Below, piece after piece: positions 25,001-31,851 of a DNA stretch of 64,000 nt. The position numbers and the translations under genes are program-made. Under the pieces are notes generated by a model, which was not told the DNA's origin, did not search any database, and was given only the letters and a program-made list of their open reading frames with translations. Positions within the stretch are counted from its first letter, which is position 1; every line of letters begins with the position of its first letter. The stretch is from CAZQFV01 sp964592645 (GTDB lineage Bacteria > Chloroflexota > Chloroflexia > DTKN01), in assembly GCA_964592645.1 (NCBI GenBank), contig CAZQFV010000001.1, positions 186,001 through 250,000 of the forward strand. The letters are read 5' to 3'.

Positions 25001-25218
25001 GCGTGCTGCTGCTAGGCTGCCCGGAGGAAGGCTGCGATTACGAGTTCGGCCGTGACCTGGCCGGCGAAGCCCTCGCCCAGGCCCAGGCCCTGGCCCGGAT
25101 GGTGGGCCTGCGGCCGGAGCGCCTCGGCCTGATCGGGCTGGGGTTGGGAGACGGGGAGGGGTTCGCGCGGGAATTGCAAAACTTTGCCGACGTTGTGCGG
25201 GCCCTGTCGATAGGATAA
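22033..25218 (+). CDS. HdrA-GltD-MvhD fusion, multi-cluster flavoprotein
   Basis: A 1061-residue electron-transfer protein. In order: a partial HdrA-like nucleotide-binding domain (1-90, VVVLGGTLAGVQAAR), a [4Fe-4S] motif C98/C101/C104/C108, a GltD-like module with N-terminal Cys motifs (CSYTCP, CYHPCEGQC) and FAD (GSGPAG, 242-247) and NAD(P) (GGGNSA, 386-391) sites, a further Cys-rich stretch (C617-C633), HdrA-like segments (CRCGEE, CSCCNLAHICYSC), two [4Fe-4S] ferredoxin motifs (862-872, 896-906) and a C-terminal MvhD domain (FTCNWGGHSGAE, LPCLGRLSP, LLGCPEEGCDY). It likely links NAD(P)H oxidation to a Hdr-type reaction with the HdrCB protein downstream, perhaps by flavin bifurcation. AGGAGG precedes ATG 22033. 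The substrate is unknown. Confidence 0.88.
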   Translation: MAAHVVVLGGTLAGVQAARRLAEAGLTVTILNPTPFLGDDVSREKSAWLPAVSDLLGVLRDPGITVLPQTTLESVERHEEGFRLALAQAPRYVDPARCTGCAECEAVCPVSPAPGEAHAKAIYRDPLSRSVPNVFAISKRGTPPCSYTCPGDIHVQGYVALIAQGKFAESHDLIAQEVPLPGVLGRVCYHPCEGQCNRYELDKPIAVRALKRFVADYRAQHGGLHWERPAPDPALPPVAVIGSGPAGLAVAWALARRGARVTIFEALPVAGGMMAVGIPSYRLPRDVLRREIAAVQELGVEIRLNSALGRDFTLDDLFHRGYGAVFLGLGAHRSRRIGVPGEDLAGVVHAIDLLRAVCLAQEAKKELRAALEAEGITVGRRAAVIGGGNSAVDAARTLLRLGAEEVRILYRRSRQEMPAIPEEIAAAEEEGIALDTLVAPLRVVGQDGRVTALVCQRMELGEPDESGRRRPVPVPGSEFTLSTDMVVPAIGQEADLSCVSALCDERGRLCVEAPAGQTSRPGVFAAGDVLQPASVIEAIGAGKKAAEAIWRYLRGEEVPVAPPGRAVVRLSAAELEEQERQIRQEPAVLRPRQRRRTFGEVERALTREQAVAEAGRCLSCGICSECLQCVNVCGPRAIDHTARPRQIDLVADALLVAGGYDVPPGEGVYRLDPSDPTATMEALQGALSLPSAPHSDFRPVPLELPTLRRLGVFLCRCGEEIAGALNLDTLQERAAQRPGVVHVEQIDFACLPEGLAHLRRATAGLDGAVLAACSCCNLAHICYSCTTQRVRCREGLGVWGGAEELPLSSWAWEFVNLREHCAWVHRPDEALEAASDLLAAATARLLAGPSVPLVASVDPERCRACGTCQVLCRAGTIRLEADEAGRMHTTVDVSRCLTCGTCAAHCPTGAVVAGRITDRQVEVTVQALLGEKRDGRLLVFTCNWGGHSGAEAAGMLRKEIPAGVRVVRLPCLGRLSPGLLLHALEQGAAGVLLLGCPEEGCDYEFGRDLAGEALAQAQALARMVGLRPERLGLIGLGLGDGEGFARELQNFADVVRALSIG

Positions 25219-25256
25219 AGGGGCAAGGAGCAAGACAAGTTCGCGCCTTGCCCCTT
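25218..25256. repeat. Inverted repeat between HdrA-like and HdrCB-like genes
   Basis: Perfect 11-bp arms 25218-25228 and 25246-25256 begin at the stop of the fusion gene and end 16 bp before the next start. There is no T-run. Confidence 0.7.
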
Positions 25257-25272
25257 CCCCCCGGGGGAAACG

Positions 25273-26406
25273 ATGCGACCATTTCAAGAGCTTATCGCCA
25301 GAACCCATGCCGCCGCTTGCCTGGAGTGTGGCAAATGCACCGCCGTCTGCGCCGTGGCGCTGCAGGATCCCTCGTTCTCCCCGCGCCGCCTGGTGGAGGA
25401 GATCATCCAGGGGCAGCCGCTGGAGGCCCGCCATAACCATGCCCTGTGGGCCTGCCTGACCTGCCGCGCCTGCCAGGAGCGTTGCCCGCAGGGGGTGGAC
25501 TACATCGGCTTTGTCCGCGGGGTGCGCGCCCTGGTCCGGCAGGAGGGGGACCGTGTGCCCTGCTCGCACGGCGGCTTGCTGCAGACCGTCATGCGGCTGA
25601 TGGCCGACCCCGCCCACCGGCCCGATCGGCTGGGCTGGCTGCAGGAGGGACTGGAGACCTCAACCGACGGCGAGACGCTCTACTTTGTCGGCTGCCTGCC
25701 CTACTTCGAGGTGATCTTTGGCAGCTCCGGGGTGCCGGCGGTGGAGATCGCCCGCAGCGTGGTGCGGCTGCTGAACGCGTCCGGCGAACGGCCCCAACTC
25801 CTGTCCGGGGAGCGCTGCTGCGGCCACGACCTGCTCTGGGAGGGGGACATAGAGACCTTTCGCCGGCTGGCGGCGCAGAACCGCGATATGGTCCGGGCGA
25901 GCAAGGCCAAGCGCGTCGTGACGGCCTGCCCCGAGTGCGCCCGCACCCTGAAACTGGATTACCCCGAGTTTGGCTACGACCTGGGGTTAGAGGTGCTGCA
26001 CATCTCCCAGTGGCTGGCCCAGGCCATGGCCGCGGGGCGGCTGAACCTGGCCGGGCAGGGCTACAAGCTGACCTACCAAGACCCCTGTCGGCTGGGCCGG
26101 CACCTGGGGGAGTACGAGGCCCCGCGCCAGGTGCTGGCGGCGTTGGGCGAGGTGGCGGAGATGGACCCCAGCGGCCGGCTGGCGCAGTGCTGCGGCACCA
26201 GCGCCTGGACGGCCTGCGGGGCGGTCAACAAGGAGCTCCAGGTGCAGCGCCTGCGGCAGGCCAAGGACACCGGCGCCGACCTGCTGGTCACGGCCTGTGT
26301 CAAGTGCCAGATCCACTTCCGCTGTGTGCTGAGCACGGCCGGCGTGGGCGAGGACACGCGCATCGAGGTGGTGGACCTGGCGCAGTTGGCGGCGCGGGGG
26401 TTGTAG
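25273..26406 (+). CDS. HdrC-HdrB fusion protein (CCG-domain, heterodisulfide reductase-like)
   Basis: A 377-residue protein. The N-terminal HdrC part has two [4Fe-4S] motifs (CLECGKCTAVC and CLTCRACQERCP). The HdrB part has two CCG domains: GERCCGHDLLW with TACPECARTL, and QDPCRLGRHLGEY with AQCCGTSAWTACG and TACVKCQIHF. Such domains hold the non-cubane clusters that cleave or make disulfides in HdrB. With the upstream HdrA-GltD-MvhD fusion it forms a complete two-gene Hdr-like complex, with 54 nt and an 11-bp palindrome between the genes. The bacterial disulfide or alternative substrate is not known. It contains no membrane helix. Confidence 0.88.
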   Translation: MRPFQELIARTHAAACLECGKCTAVCAVALQDPSFSPRRLVEEIIQGQPLEARHNHALWACLTCRACQERCPQGVDYIGFVRGVRALVRQEGDRVPCSHGGLLQTVMRLMADPAHRPDRLGWLQEGLETSTDGETLYFVGCLPYFEVIFGSSGVPAVEIARSVVRLLNASGERPQLLSGERCCGHDLLWEGDIETFRRLAAQNRDMVRASKAKRVVTACPECARTLKLDYPEFGYDLGLEVLHISQWLAQAMAAGRLNLAGQGYKLTYQDPCRLGRHLGEYEAPRQVLAALGEVAEMDPSGRLAQCCGTSAWTACGAVNKELQVQRLRQAKDTGADLLVTACVKCQIHFRCVLSTAGVGEDTRIEVVDLAQLAARGL

Positions 26407-26424
26407 GTTGGGGGAAGAGAAGGG

Positions 26425-26635
26425 CTATTGAGGAGCGGGCTTATCCACGTCAATCAGGATGACCTTGACCGGAACGGCGGGGAAGTGCCGTTTCAGACGT
26501 TCAATGTCATAGACCAGTTGTTCTCCGTACCTGCACGCCGGCAATGACCTCATAGATGTCGCGCTCACAGCCGGGATAGTGCACCTGCAAGATCTCGCTG
26601 CCCCCCAGGTGCGAGTACTCGTACACCACTCTCAT
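26425..26635 (-). pseudogene. Remnant of a BglII/BstYI-like restriction endonuclease gene
   Basis: On the minus strand an ATG 4 nt after the methylase stop opens a 42-codon frame whose first 36 residues (MRVVYEYSHLGGSEILQVHY, then ERDIYEVIAGVQ) match my recollection of the N terminus of BglII/BstYI-type endonucleases. Reading then runs into TGA at 26507. In a second frame (26529-26425) the sequence YGEQLVYDIERLK followed by HFPAVPVKVILIDVD resembles the C terminus of the same family. About 130 or more central residues, including the active site, are absent. This looks like an internal deletion that left the two gene ends out of frame. The encoded nuclease cannot be active. Confidence 0.6.
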
Positions 26636-26639
26636 CGCT

Positions 26640-27584
26640 TTACTCCTCGGGGTACTCGACGCGTTGCTCGAATAGCGCTCTCTGCACCGGCGACTGCCCC
26701 AACTGCACGGTTTTGGGCGGGAGGCTGGCCCCCGGGTCGTTGGGGTCGTAGACGGCCCGGTCCATCGGGCGGATGCGCAGCACGCCTTGCTCGGCCTGGG
26801 CAATACGCTCGCGCGCGATCTGCACGTATTCGGGCATCACCTCGGCGCCGAGGGCCCGGCGCTGGTGCAGGAGTGCCGCAATCGCCGTCGTGCCCACGCC
26901 GAGAAACGGGTCCAGCACCCAGTCCCCCTCGTCGGTCATGGCCAGGACCAGGCGCTCGATCAGCTCGACGGGGAACTGGCAGGGATGGAGTGTCTTTTCC
27001 ACGTGGTTGGCCTTGACGTTGGGAATCTCCCAGATGTCGCCGGGGTTCTTGCCCAGGGGGTTGCCGCTCAGTTCCCCTTTCCGTGGTCCCTTGAAGTATC
27101 TCTTCTGGGGGTACTTTTGCGGCACGCGGACGGCGTCCAGGTTGAAGGTGTAGTCGTCGCCCTTGGTGAACCACAGGATGACCTCGTAGCGACCAGAAAA
27201 GCGTTTCGAGGCATGCAGCCCGTGGCCAAAGTGCCAGACGATGCGGTTGCGCAGGCGCAGGCCGAGCGAGGCAAAGATAGGATACAGGGCGATGTCCAGG
27301 GGGACAATCTCGCCATCGTGGACATAGTTGCCCACCTGCCAGCAGATGCTGCCGCGCTCGTGCAGCACGCGGACGCAGGCTTCGATCACCTGGCGCTGCT
27401 GAGAGAGGTACTCGTCCAGGTCCATCCGTGTCTCATACGGTTTCCCCAGGTTGTATGGCGGGGAGGTCACGACCAGCTTGACCAGGCCGGCCGGAACCTG
27501 GGGCAAGAGGTCAAGGCAGTCTCCCTGGAAGAGGACCAGGTCCGCCGTGGGATCGAACTCGGAAACAACTTTCAAGCTGCCCAT
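26640..27584 (-). CDS. Site-specific DNA methyltransferase (N4-cytosine/N6-adenine type)
   Basis: A 314-residue beta-class DNA methyltransferase: catalytic motif IV TSPPYN near residue 40, the target-recognition region in the middle, and the AdoMet-binding motif I near the C terminus (WVLDPFLGVGTTAIAAL). TSPPY is common in N4-cytosine enzymes but is also found in N6-adenine ones, so the methylated base is not settled. Start ATG 27584 with GGGAG upstream is preferred over GTG 27599. A consensus promoter drives it. The broken endonuclease gene begins 4 nt after its stop, so it seems to be a surviving orphan methylase. If the partner was BglII/BstYI-like, a GATC-containing target is expected. 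Confidence 0.88.
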   Translation of the reverse strand: MGSLKVVSEFDPTADLVLFQGDCLDLLPQVPAGLVKLVVTSPPYNLGKPYETRMDLDEYLSQQRQVIEACVRVLHERGSICWQVGNYVHDGEIVPLDIALYPIFASLGLRLRNRIVWHFGHGLHASKRFSGRYEVILWFTKGDDYTFNLDAVRVPQKYPQKRYFKGPRKGELSGNPLGKNPGDIWEIPNVKANHVEKTLHPCQFPVELIERLVLAMTDEGDWVLDPFLGVGTTAIAALLHQRRALGAEVMPEYVQIARERIAQAEQGVLRIRPMDRAVYDPNDPGASLPPKTVQLGQSPVQRALFEQRVEYPEE

Positions 27585-27640
27585 TCGCTTTTCTCCCACG
27601 GCCCGATCTGTCAGAGGGGCCGTGACAGTTCTTCTCCAGC

Positions 27641-27669
27641 ATTATACCCTGCGGCCGCGGTCCTGTCAA
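27641..27669 (-). promoter_or_regulatory. Consensus promoter of the DNA methyltransferase
   Basis: On the minus strand: TTGACA (27669-27664), exactly 17 bp, TATAAT (27646-27641). A perfect sigma70-type match, 56 bp before the start. Confidence 0.8.
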
Positions 27670-27731
27670 GAGTCTACCAGCGATCAGTTTGTGTTTTACG
27701 GGGCAATGTTTTGCCTATGATGCAGCCTGGC

Positions 27732-27760
27732 TTGCAGACTATACCGAAGCAGGGTACAAT
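27732..27760 (+). promoter_or_regulatory. Promoter of the methyltransferase/Ig-like protein gene
   Basis: TTGCAG (27732-27737), 17 bp, TACAAT (27755-27760), 21 bp before the start codon. The ribosome binding site GGAGG lies directly downstream. Confidence 0.65.
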
Positions 27761-27781
27761 GCAGGGTGGAGGTAATGCCTT

Positions 27782-28984
27782 ATGGCTGCGGAACAGGGTA
27801 TTGCTCCACGTGCCTTACTATCAGACTTTCCCTACGCCAACGATGCCGAGCGCGCCTACCTGCGCCGGCACCCCGAGCGGGTCGCGGCGAACCTGCGGGC
27901 CCTGGCGCGGCTGGGCCTGCCGGCCGGCGCGCGCATGCTCGACATCGGCTGCGCCTGGGGAGGTTTTGCCCTCCTGGCCCGGAAGCACCTGGGCCTGGAT
28001 GTCGTCGGGCTGGACCGCTATGCCGGCCTGGTGGCCGCCGCCCAGTCCCGCGGCATCCCCGCCTTCCAGACCGACGTGGAGCGCGAGGGCATCCCCCTGG
28101 CCGGCAGCAGCCTCGATGTCGTCTGGTTCGATTCGGTGATCGAGCACCTCTACGACCCGACGACGGCCCTCTCCGAGATCTACCGTGTCCTGAAGCCGGA
28201 CGGCTTCCTCCTCCTGGGCAGTCCCAATGTCGTCTCCCTGAACCGCCGCCTGCAGATGTGGGGCGGGCTGAACCCCTTCACCCAGTACCACCGCTACAAC
28301 GCCATCGAGGGCCGGCCGCCTATCCTGAAGTGTTCCGTCCTCTACTCCCCAGCCGACATCGCCGAGCTGCTCTGGACGCGCTTCACCGTCGAGCGGGTGG
28401 ACTATGCCGTGCACCTGGACCTGGCCGAGCGCGCCCACGCTTCGCTGCCGCTGCGCGCCTGGGATGTCGTGCGCCGGGCCCTCTGCCGCCTCCATCCCCC
28501 CTGGTCCGACAGCTTCCTGCTGACGCTGCGCTCCGACAAGGGGGGGACGCTCGGCCGGGGCAAGCGCTCGGCGCTGCCCCTGCCGCCGCGCTACCCGCCC
28601 GGCGAGGAGCCGCCCTATGCCTGCCAGTATGTCGACCGCAGCGGCGACCCGACCCTGGCGCCGGGAGGCGCCGTGGAGTTGGCCGTGCGCTATCGCAACG
28701 TGGGGACGTTGCCGTGGCAGCGCGCGGGGGAGCACCCGGTGCGCCTGGGGACCTGCCAGCCCCAGGACCATCCCAGCCCCTGGGCCGGCCCGGATTGGCT
28801 CTCCCCGCACCGCCCGGCCGGCCTGGAAGAGGAATATGTGGCCCCGGGCGAAGTCGGTACCTTCCGTTTCACCGCCACCGCGCCGGCCCGGCCGGGCTAC
28901 TTTGTGGAGCACATGGCCCCGGTGGCCGAGGGCGCGGCCTGGATGGAAGACTGGGGGCTGTGCTGGGGGATGGAGGTGCGCTAG
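27782..28984 (+). CDS. Class I SAM methyltransferase fused to NBR1-type Ig-like domain
   Basis: A 400-residue protein. Residues about 40-160 form a class I methyltransferase (MLDIGCAWGGFALLARK motif I, VVWFDSVIEHLYDP, LKPDGFLLLGSPN), of the Methyltransf_11/23 type. After a linker, residues about 280-400 (ELAVRYRNVGTLPWQRAG, WLSPHRPAGLEEEYVAPGEV, TFRFTATAPARPGYFVEHM, EGAAWMEDWG) look like the four-tryptophan NBR1 Ig-like domain usually found in secreted bacterial hydrolases. No signal peptide is present. The methylated substrate, perhaps a surface glycan precursor, is unknown. GGAGG lies 9 nt before the start. Its stop overlaps that of the convergent PHP gene by 3-4 bp. Confidence 0.8.
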   Translation: MAAEQGIAPRALLSDFPYANDAERAYLRRHPERVAANLRALARLGLPAGARMLDIGCAWGGFALLARKHLGLDVVGLDRYAGLVAAAQSRGIPAFQTDVEREGIPLAGSSLDVVWFDSVIEHLYDPTTALSEIYRVLKPDGFLLLGSPNVVSLNRRLQMWGGLNPFTQYHRYNAIEGRPPILKCSVLYSPADIAELLWTRFTVERVDYAVHLDLAERAHASLPLRAWDVVRRALCRLHPPWSDSFLLTLRSDKGGTLGRGKRSALPLPPRYPPGEEPPYACQYVDRSGDPTLAPGGAVELAVRYRNVGTLPWQRAGEHPVRLGTCQPQDHPSPWAGPDWLSPHRPAGLEEEYVAPGEVGTFRFTATAPARPGYFVEHMAPVAEGAAWMEDWGLCWGMEVR

Positions 28985-29640
28985 GCAGGCCGCCGCCGGA
29001 GCCGGGCCAGCCGGCTGCTGAGGCGGGTCCACGGCGGGCTGGGCCGGCCCTGTAGGTGCCCCTGCGCCAGGGCCGCCAGGAACTCCCGCGGGCTGCCGAA
29101 GGCCGGCAAGACGACGGTGCAGCAGCCCACCTCCCAGGCACTGTGGGCATCCGAGCCCGCGCTGAGCGGCAGGTCCAACCGGCGCCCCAGCGCCGCCGCC
29201 CGGCGGTTGTGGCGGGGCAGCCAGGTCCGTCCGTTGCGGCCCTCGATGAAATCCAGCAGGCCGGCCTGCCACAGGCGCAGCAGCGCCGCGCCGTCCAGGG
29301 CCTGCCGCCAGGGGTCGCAAGGGTGCGAGACGCCCACGATTCCCCCCTGGGCGCGGATGGACCGGGCCGTCTCTTCGGGTGCCTGCCCGCGGGCTACCGG
29401 CTCCTGGAGGAAGAGTCCCAACAATTCCCCGTGCGTGGTGAGCACCTCTTCCCCGACGATGATTTGGAGGTCCGGCGGCGCCTGCCGGGCCAACTCCAGC
29501 GCTCCGGCCACGCTGTTGTGGTCGGTCACGGCCACGCCGGCCAACTCGCGCCGTCGGCAAGCGGCCAAAAGCTGCGCTGGGGTCAGCAGGCTGTCCGGGG
29601 AGGCCGTGGTGTGGAGGTGCAGGTCGAAGCGCCCGGGCAT
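28981..29640 (-). CDS. PHP-domain phosphoesterase
   Basis: A 219-residue metal-dependent phosphoesterase of the polymerase-and-histidinol-phosphatase superfamily. Motif I is DLHLHTTASPDS, motif II VTDHNSVAGAL, followed by GEEVLTTHGELLGLF, VSHPCDP and the late SAGSDAHSAWEVG metal site. These match the YciV/RnaseAM-like group (3',5'-nucleoside bisphosphate phosphatases), but specificity is uncertain. The ATG overlaps the TAA of rsmE by one base (TAATG), so it is the last gene of the minus-strand rsmE operon. The far longer open frame upstream in the same phase is not coding, because rsmE occupies that stretch. Confidence 0.85.
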   Translation of the reverse strand: MPGRFDLHLHTTASPDSLLTPAQLLAACRRRELAGVAVTDHNSVAGALELARQAPPDLQIIVGEEVLTTHGELLGLFLQEPVARGQAPEETARSIRAQGGIVGVSHPCDPWRQALDGAALLRLWQAGLLDFIEGRNGRTWLPRHNRRAAALGRRLDLPLSAGSDAHSAWEVGCCTVVLPAFGSPREFLAALAQGHLQGRPSPPWTRLSSRLARLRRRPA

Positions 29641-30389
29641 TAGAGGTCTCCGTACTGGTACAGCACCAGCGCCGCCGCGATCACCCCGGCGGTCTCGGCG
29701 CGGAGGATGCGCGGGCCCAGGCTCACCGGGAGGAGGCCGTAGTCGCGGGCCAACTGCGCCTCGGATGGGGAGAATCCGCCCTCGGGGCCGATGAACAGGG
29801 CCACGCTGAAGGGCGGGTGCTCGCGGCCGGCCTGCTGCAGGGCCTGGCGCAAAGGCATGCCGCCCCCTTCCCAGGGAAGCAGGGACAGGCCCCCGGAGCG
29901 CTGGACCTGCTCGCAGGCCGCGGCCAAGAGCATGATCGGCTGCAACGGCGGGATGCGCCCCCGGCGCGACTGCTCGGCCGCCGCCTGGAGGATCTTTTCC
30001 CAGCGTTGGGCTTTGCGGCTGGAGAACTCGTTGGCGTTCTGGACGATGCAGCGTTCGCTGAGGATGGGCACAAAGGCGCTCACCCCGATCTCGGTCCCTT
30101 TCTGCAGCACCCACTCCAGGCGCTCGCCCTTGAGCACGGACTGATAGAGGATGACCTTGGTGCGCGGCTCGTTGGCGCAGAGGCGCCGCTGGCGGACCTC
30201 GCCACGGACGCGGTCGGGGTCTACCGTCAACAGGACCGTCTCGTATTCCCAGCCCGAGTTATCCAGGAAGACCACCGTGTCGCCCGGGCGCAGGCGCAGG
30301 ACGTCGCGCAGGTGGTGGATCTGGTCGCGGGCTTCGGCGCGGACCTCCCCGCCGGAGAACGACTCCTTTGGCAAGAAGAACCGGTGCAT
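29640..30389 (-). CDS. rsmE: 16S rRNA (uracil1498-N3)-methyltransferase RsmE
   Basis: A 249-residue SPOUT-class methyltransferase that forms m3U1498 in 16S rRNA. N-terminal PUA-like RNA-binding part: HHLRDVLRLRPGD and FLDNSGWEYE. SPOUT domain: QSVLKGERLEWVLQKGTEIG, SERCIVQ, AAEQSRRGRIP, the AdoMet loop FIGPEGGFSPSE and LGPRILRAETA at the trefoil knot. Length and motifs are standard. It follows prmA after 72 nt, a gap holding a 9-bp inverted repeat (30406-30414/30443-30451), and overlaps the PHP gene by one base. Confidence 0.95.
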   Translation of the reverse strand: MHRFFLPKESFSGGEVRAEARDQIHHLRDVLRLRPGDTVVFLDNSGWEYETVLLTVDPDRVRGEVRQRRLCANEPRTKVILYQSVLKGERLEWVLQKGTEIGVSAFVPILSERCIVQNANEFSSRKAQRWEKILQAAAEQSRRGRIPPLQPIMLLAAACEQVQRSGGLSLLPWEGGGMPLRQALQQAGREHPPFSVALFIGPEGGFSPSEAQLARDYGLLPVSLGPRILRAETAGVIAAALVLYQYGDL

Positions 30390-30461
30390 GGGTGGCCCTC
30401 CTTTGCGGATCGCCGGGACAGCCTGGGGGCCGGTGGGCGCGAGGCGATCCGGGCAGAAGGA

Positions 30462-31400
30462 TCAGGAGGATGGCTGGAACTCTAGCGGCCCGGCGCCATC
30501 CTTCTGGGCGACCAGGGCGACCCAATCGCCCTCTTGGGGCTGTTCGATCAGCCGCAGGCCGGCCCGCTCCAGGGCCGCGGCGATCTCCGCCGCCTGCTCC
30601 ACCAGCACGCCGGAGGAGATCAGGATGCCGCCGGGGGCCAGGGCCTGGGCCAGGAGCCCGGCCAGCTCGTGTAGCACCGGCGCCAGCAGGTTGGCCAGGA
30701 TCATATCAAAGGGCCCGGCGCCGGGGACCAGGGTCCCCGCCCGCACCCGGACCTGCCGGCCCAGGCGGTTGCGGCGCACGTTCTGGCGGGCGGCCTGGAC
30801 GGCGATAGGGTCCTTGTCCAGCGCCAGGATCGGTCCGCTGCCCAGCTTGGCCGCGGCGATGGCCAGGATGCCCGAGCCGGTCCCCAGGTCCAGGATGCAT
30901 GCCCCGGGCCGGAGGAGCCGCTCCAGGGCACGCAGGCATAGCTGGGTGGTGGGGTGCAGGCCGGTGCCAAAGGCCATCCCGGGATCCAGGCGCAGGGGCA
31001 CTTGCTCGGGGCGGGGGCGGAAACGTTTCCAGGCCGGCACGACGACCAGCCGCTGGCCCACATGCAGGATGGTGTAGTAGGATTTCCAGGCTTTGGCCCA
31101 GTCTTCCTCGGTGCGGGTGCGCAGCTGCAGAGGGCCGATGGGCCGCAGCTCGCCGAGCAGGCTGAGGGCCATCTCGATCTGGCGCACGGCGGTGGACGAG
31201 GAACCGTCGGCCGGCAGGTAGGTCCGCACCCAGGTCGGTCGGCCGGGGTCCCGCTCCAGGGAGACGCGGTCGGCGGCCGGCCGTTGGGCCTCCTCGATGA
31301 CAACTCCCCCCTGGTAGCCGTAGCGCGCCAGCACCTCGCTGACGGCCTCGACGGCCTCCTGGTCGGCCTGGACGCTCAGTTCGAGCCATTCGCTGGGCAT
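30462..31400 (-). CDS. prmA: Ribosomal protein L11 methyltransferase PrmA
   Basis: A 312-residue AdoMet-dependent enzyme that trimethylates ribosomal protein L11. The N-terminal substrate-binding domain (ELSVQADQEAVEAVSEVLAR) is followed by the class I methyltransferase domain with the PrmA-specific GMAFGTGLHPTTQLCLRAL loop, motif I (ILDLGTGSGILAIAAAKLG), the motif II ALDKDPIAV and the NLLAPVL segment. It begins 4 nt after the roadblock protein gene and precedes rsmE, so these translation-related methyltransferases are part of the dnaX-recR cluster transcript. Confidence 0.95.
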   Translation of the reverse strand: MPSEWLELSVQADQEAVEAVSEVLARYGYQGGVVIEEAQRPAADRVSLERDPGRPTWVRTYLPADGSSSTAVRQIEMALSLLGELRPIGPLQLRTRTEEDWAKAWKSYYTILHVGQRLVVVPAWKRFRPRPEQVPLRLDPGMAFGTGLHPTTQLCLRALERLLRPGACILDLGTGSGILAIAAAKLGSGPILALDKDPIAVQAARQNVRRNRLGRQVRVRAGTLVPGAGPFDMILANLLAPVLHELAGLLAQALAPGGILISSGVLVEQAAEIAAALERAGLRLIEQPQEGDWVALVAQKDGAGPLEFQPSS

Positions 31401-31404
31401 GCGC

Positions 31405-31767
31405 TTACCCGGCCAGGGACAAGCAGGCGTCGCCCAGGATCTCCCCGGCGCGCTCCAGATCGCTGTTGGGGGCCAGCCCCAGGACCAGGAAATAGGAGGA
31501 GTCGACCATCGCCCCGAGGAAATCGGCCTTGGCGGTGCCCAGGAAGAACTCGGGGCTGCTCTGCCCGGATTGGAACCGCTGCGCCGTTTTCTGCACGGCC
31601 TCGGCCAGGGCGGCCAGCTCGACCTCGATGACCTCCTGGTCGGCCTGCTCCCAGTCCGCGCCCAGGGCCATCTGTACGCCGACCCCCTCCATGCCCAGCA
31701 GCGCGGCCATCGTTGCCCCGGGGACGCTGTTGATCAGGTTGGCCAATGTTTCCTCGATGCTTTCCAT
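31405..31767 (-). CDS. Roadblock/LC7-domain protein
   Basis: A 120-residue single-domain protein with the roadblock/LC7 (MglB-like) pattern: a first helix ESIEETLANLINSV, strand AALLGMEGVGVQMAL, a central helix ELAALAEAVQKTAQRF, and the strand pair FFLGTAKADFLGAMV and YFLVLGL, ending in a last helix. Members act as regulators of small Ras-like GTPases, in bacteria often MglA in polarity or motility. No GTPase is adjacent. It sits between recR (84 nt) and prmA (4 nt), so a housekeeping-linked role is possible. The biological partner is unknown. Confidence 0.8.
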   Translation of the reverse strand: MESIEETLANLINSVPGATMAALLGMEGVGVQMALGADWEQADQEVIEVELAALAEAVQKTAQRFQSGQSSPEFFLGTAKADFLGAMVDSSYFLVLGLAPNSDLERAGEILGDACLSLAG

Positions 31768-31851
31768 TGTCTGCTCCTTTTTGGCAAGGGGCGAAAGAGC
31801 GAATCGGCGAGAATCTGCTTTCCGTCCGCAATCATCCGCTTCACGAATCCG

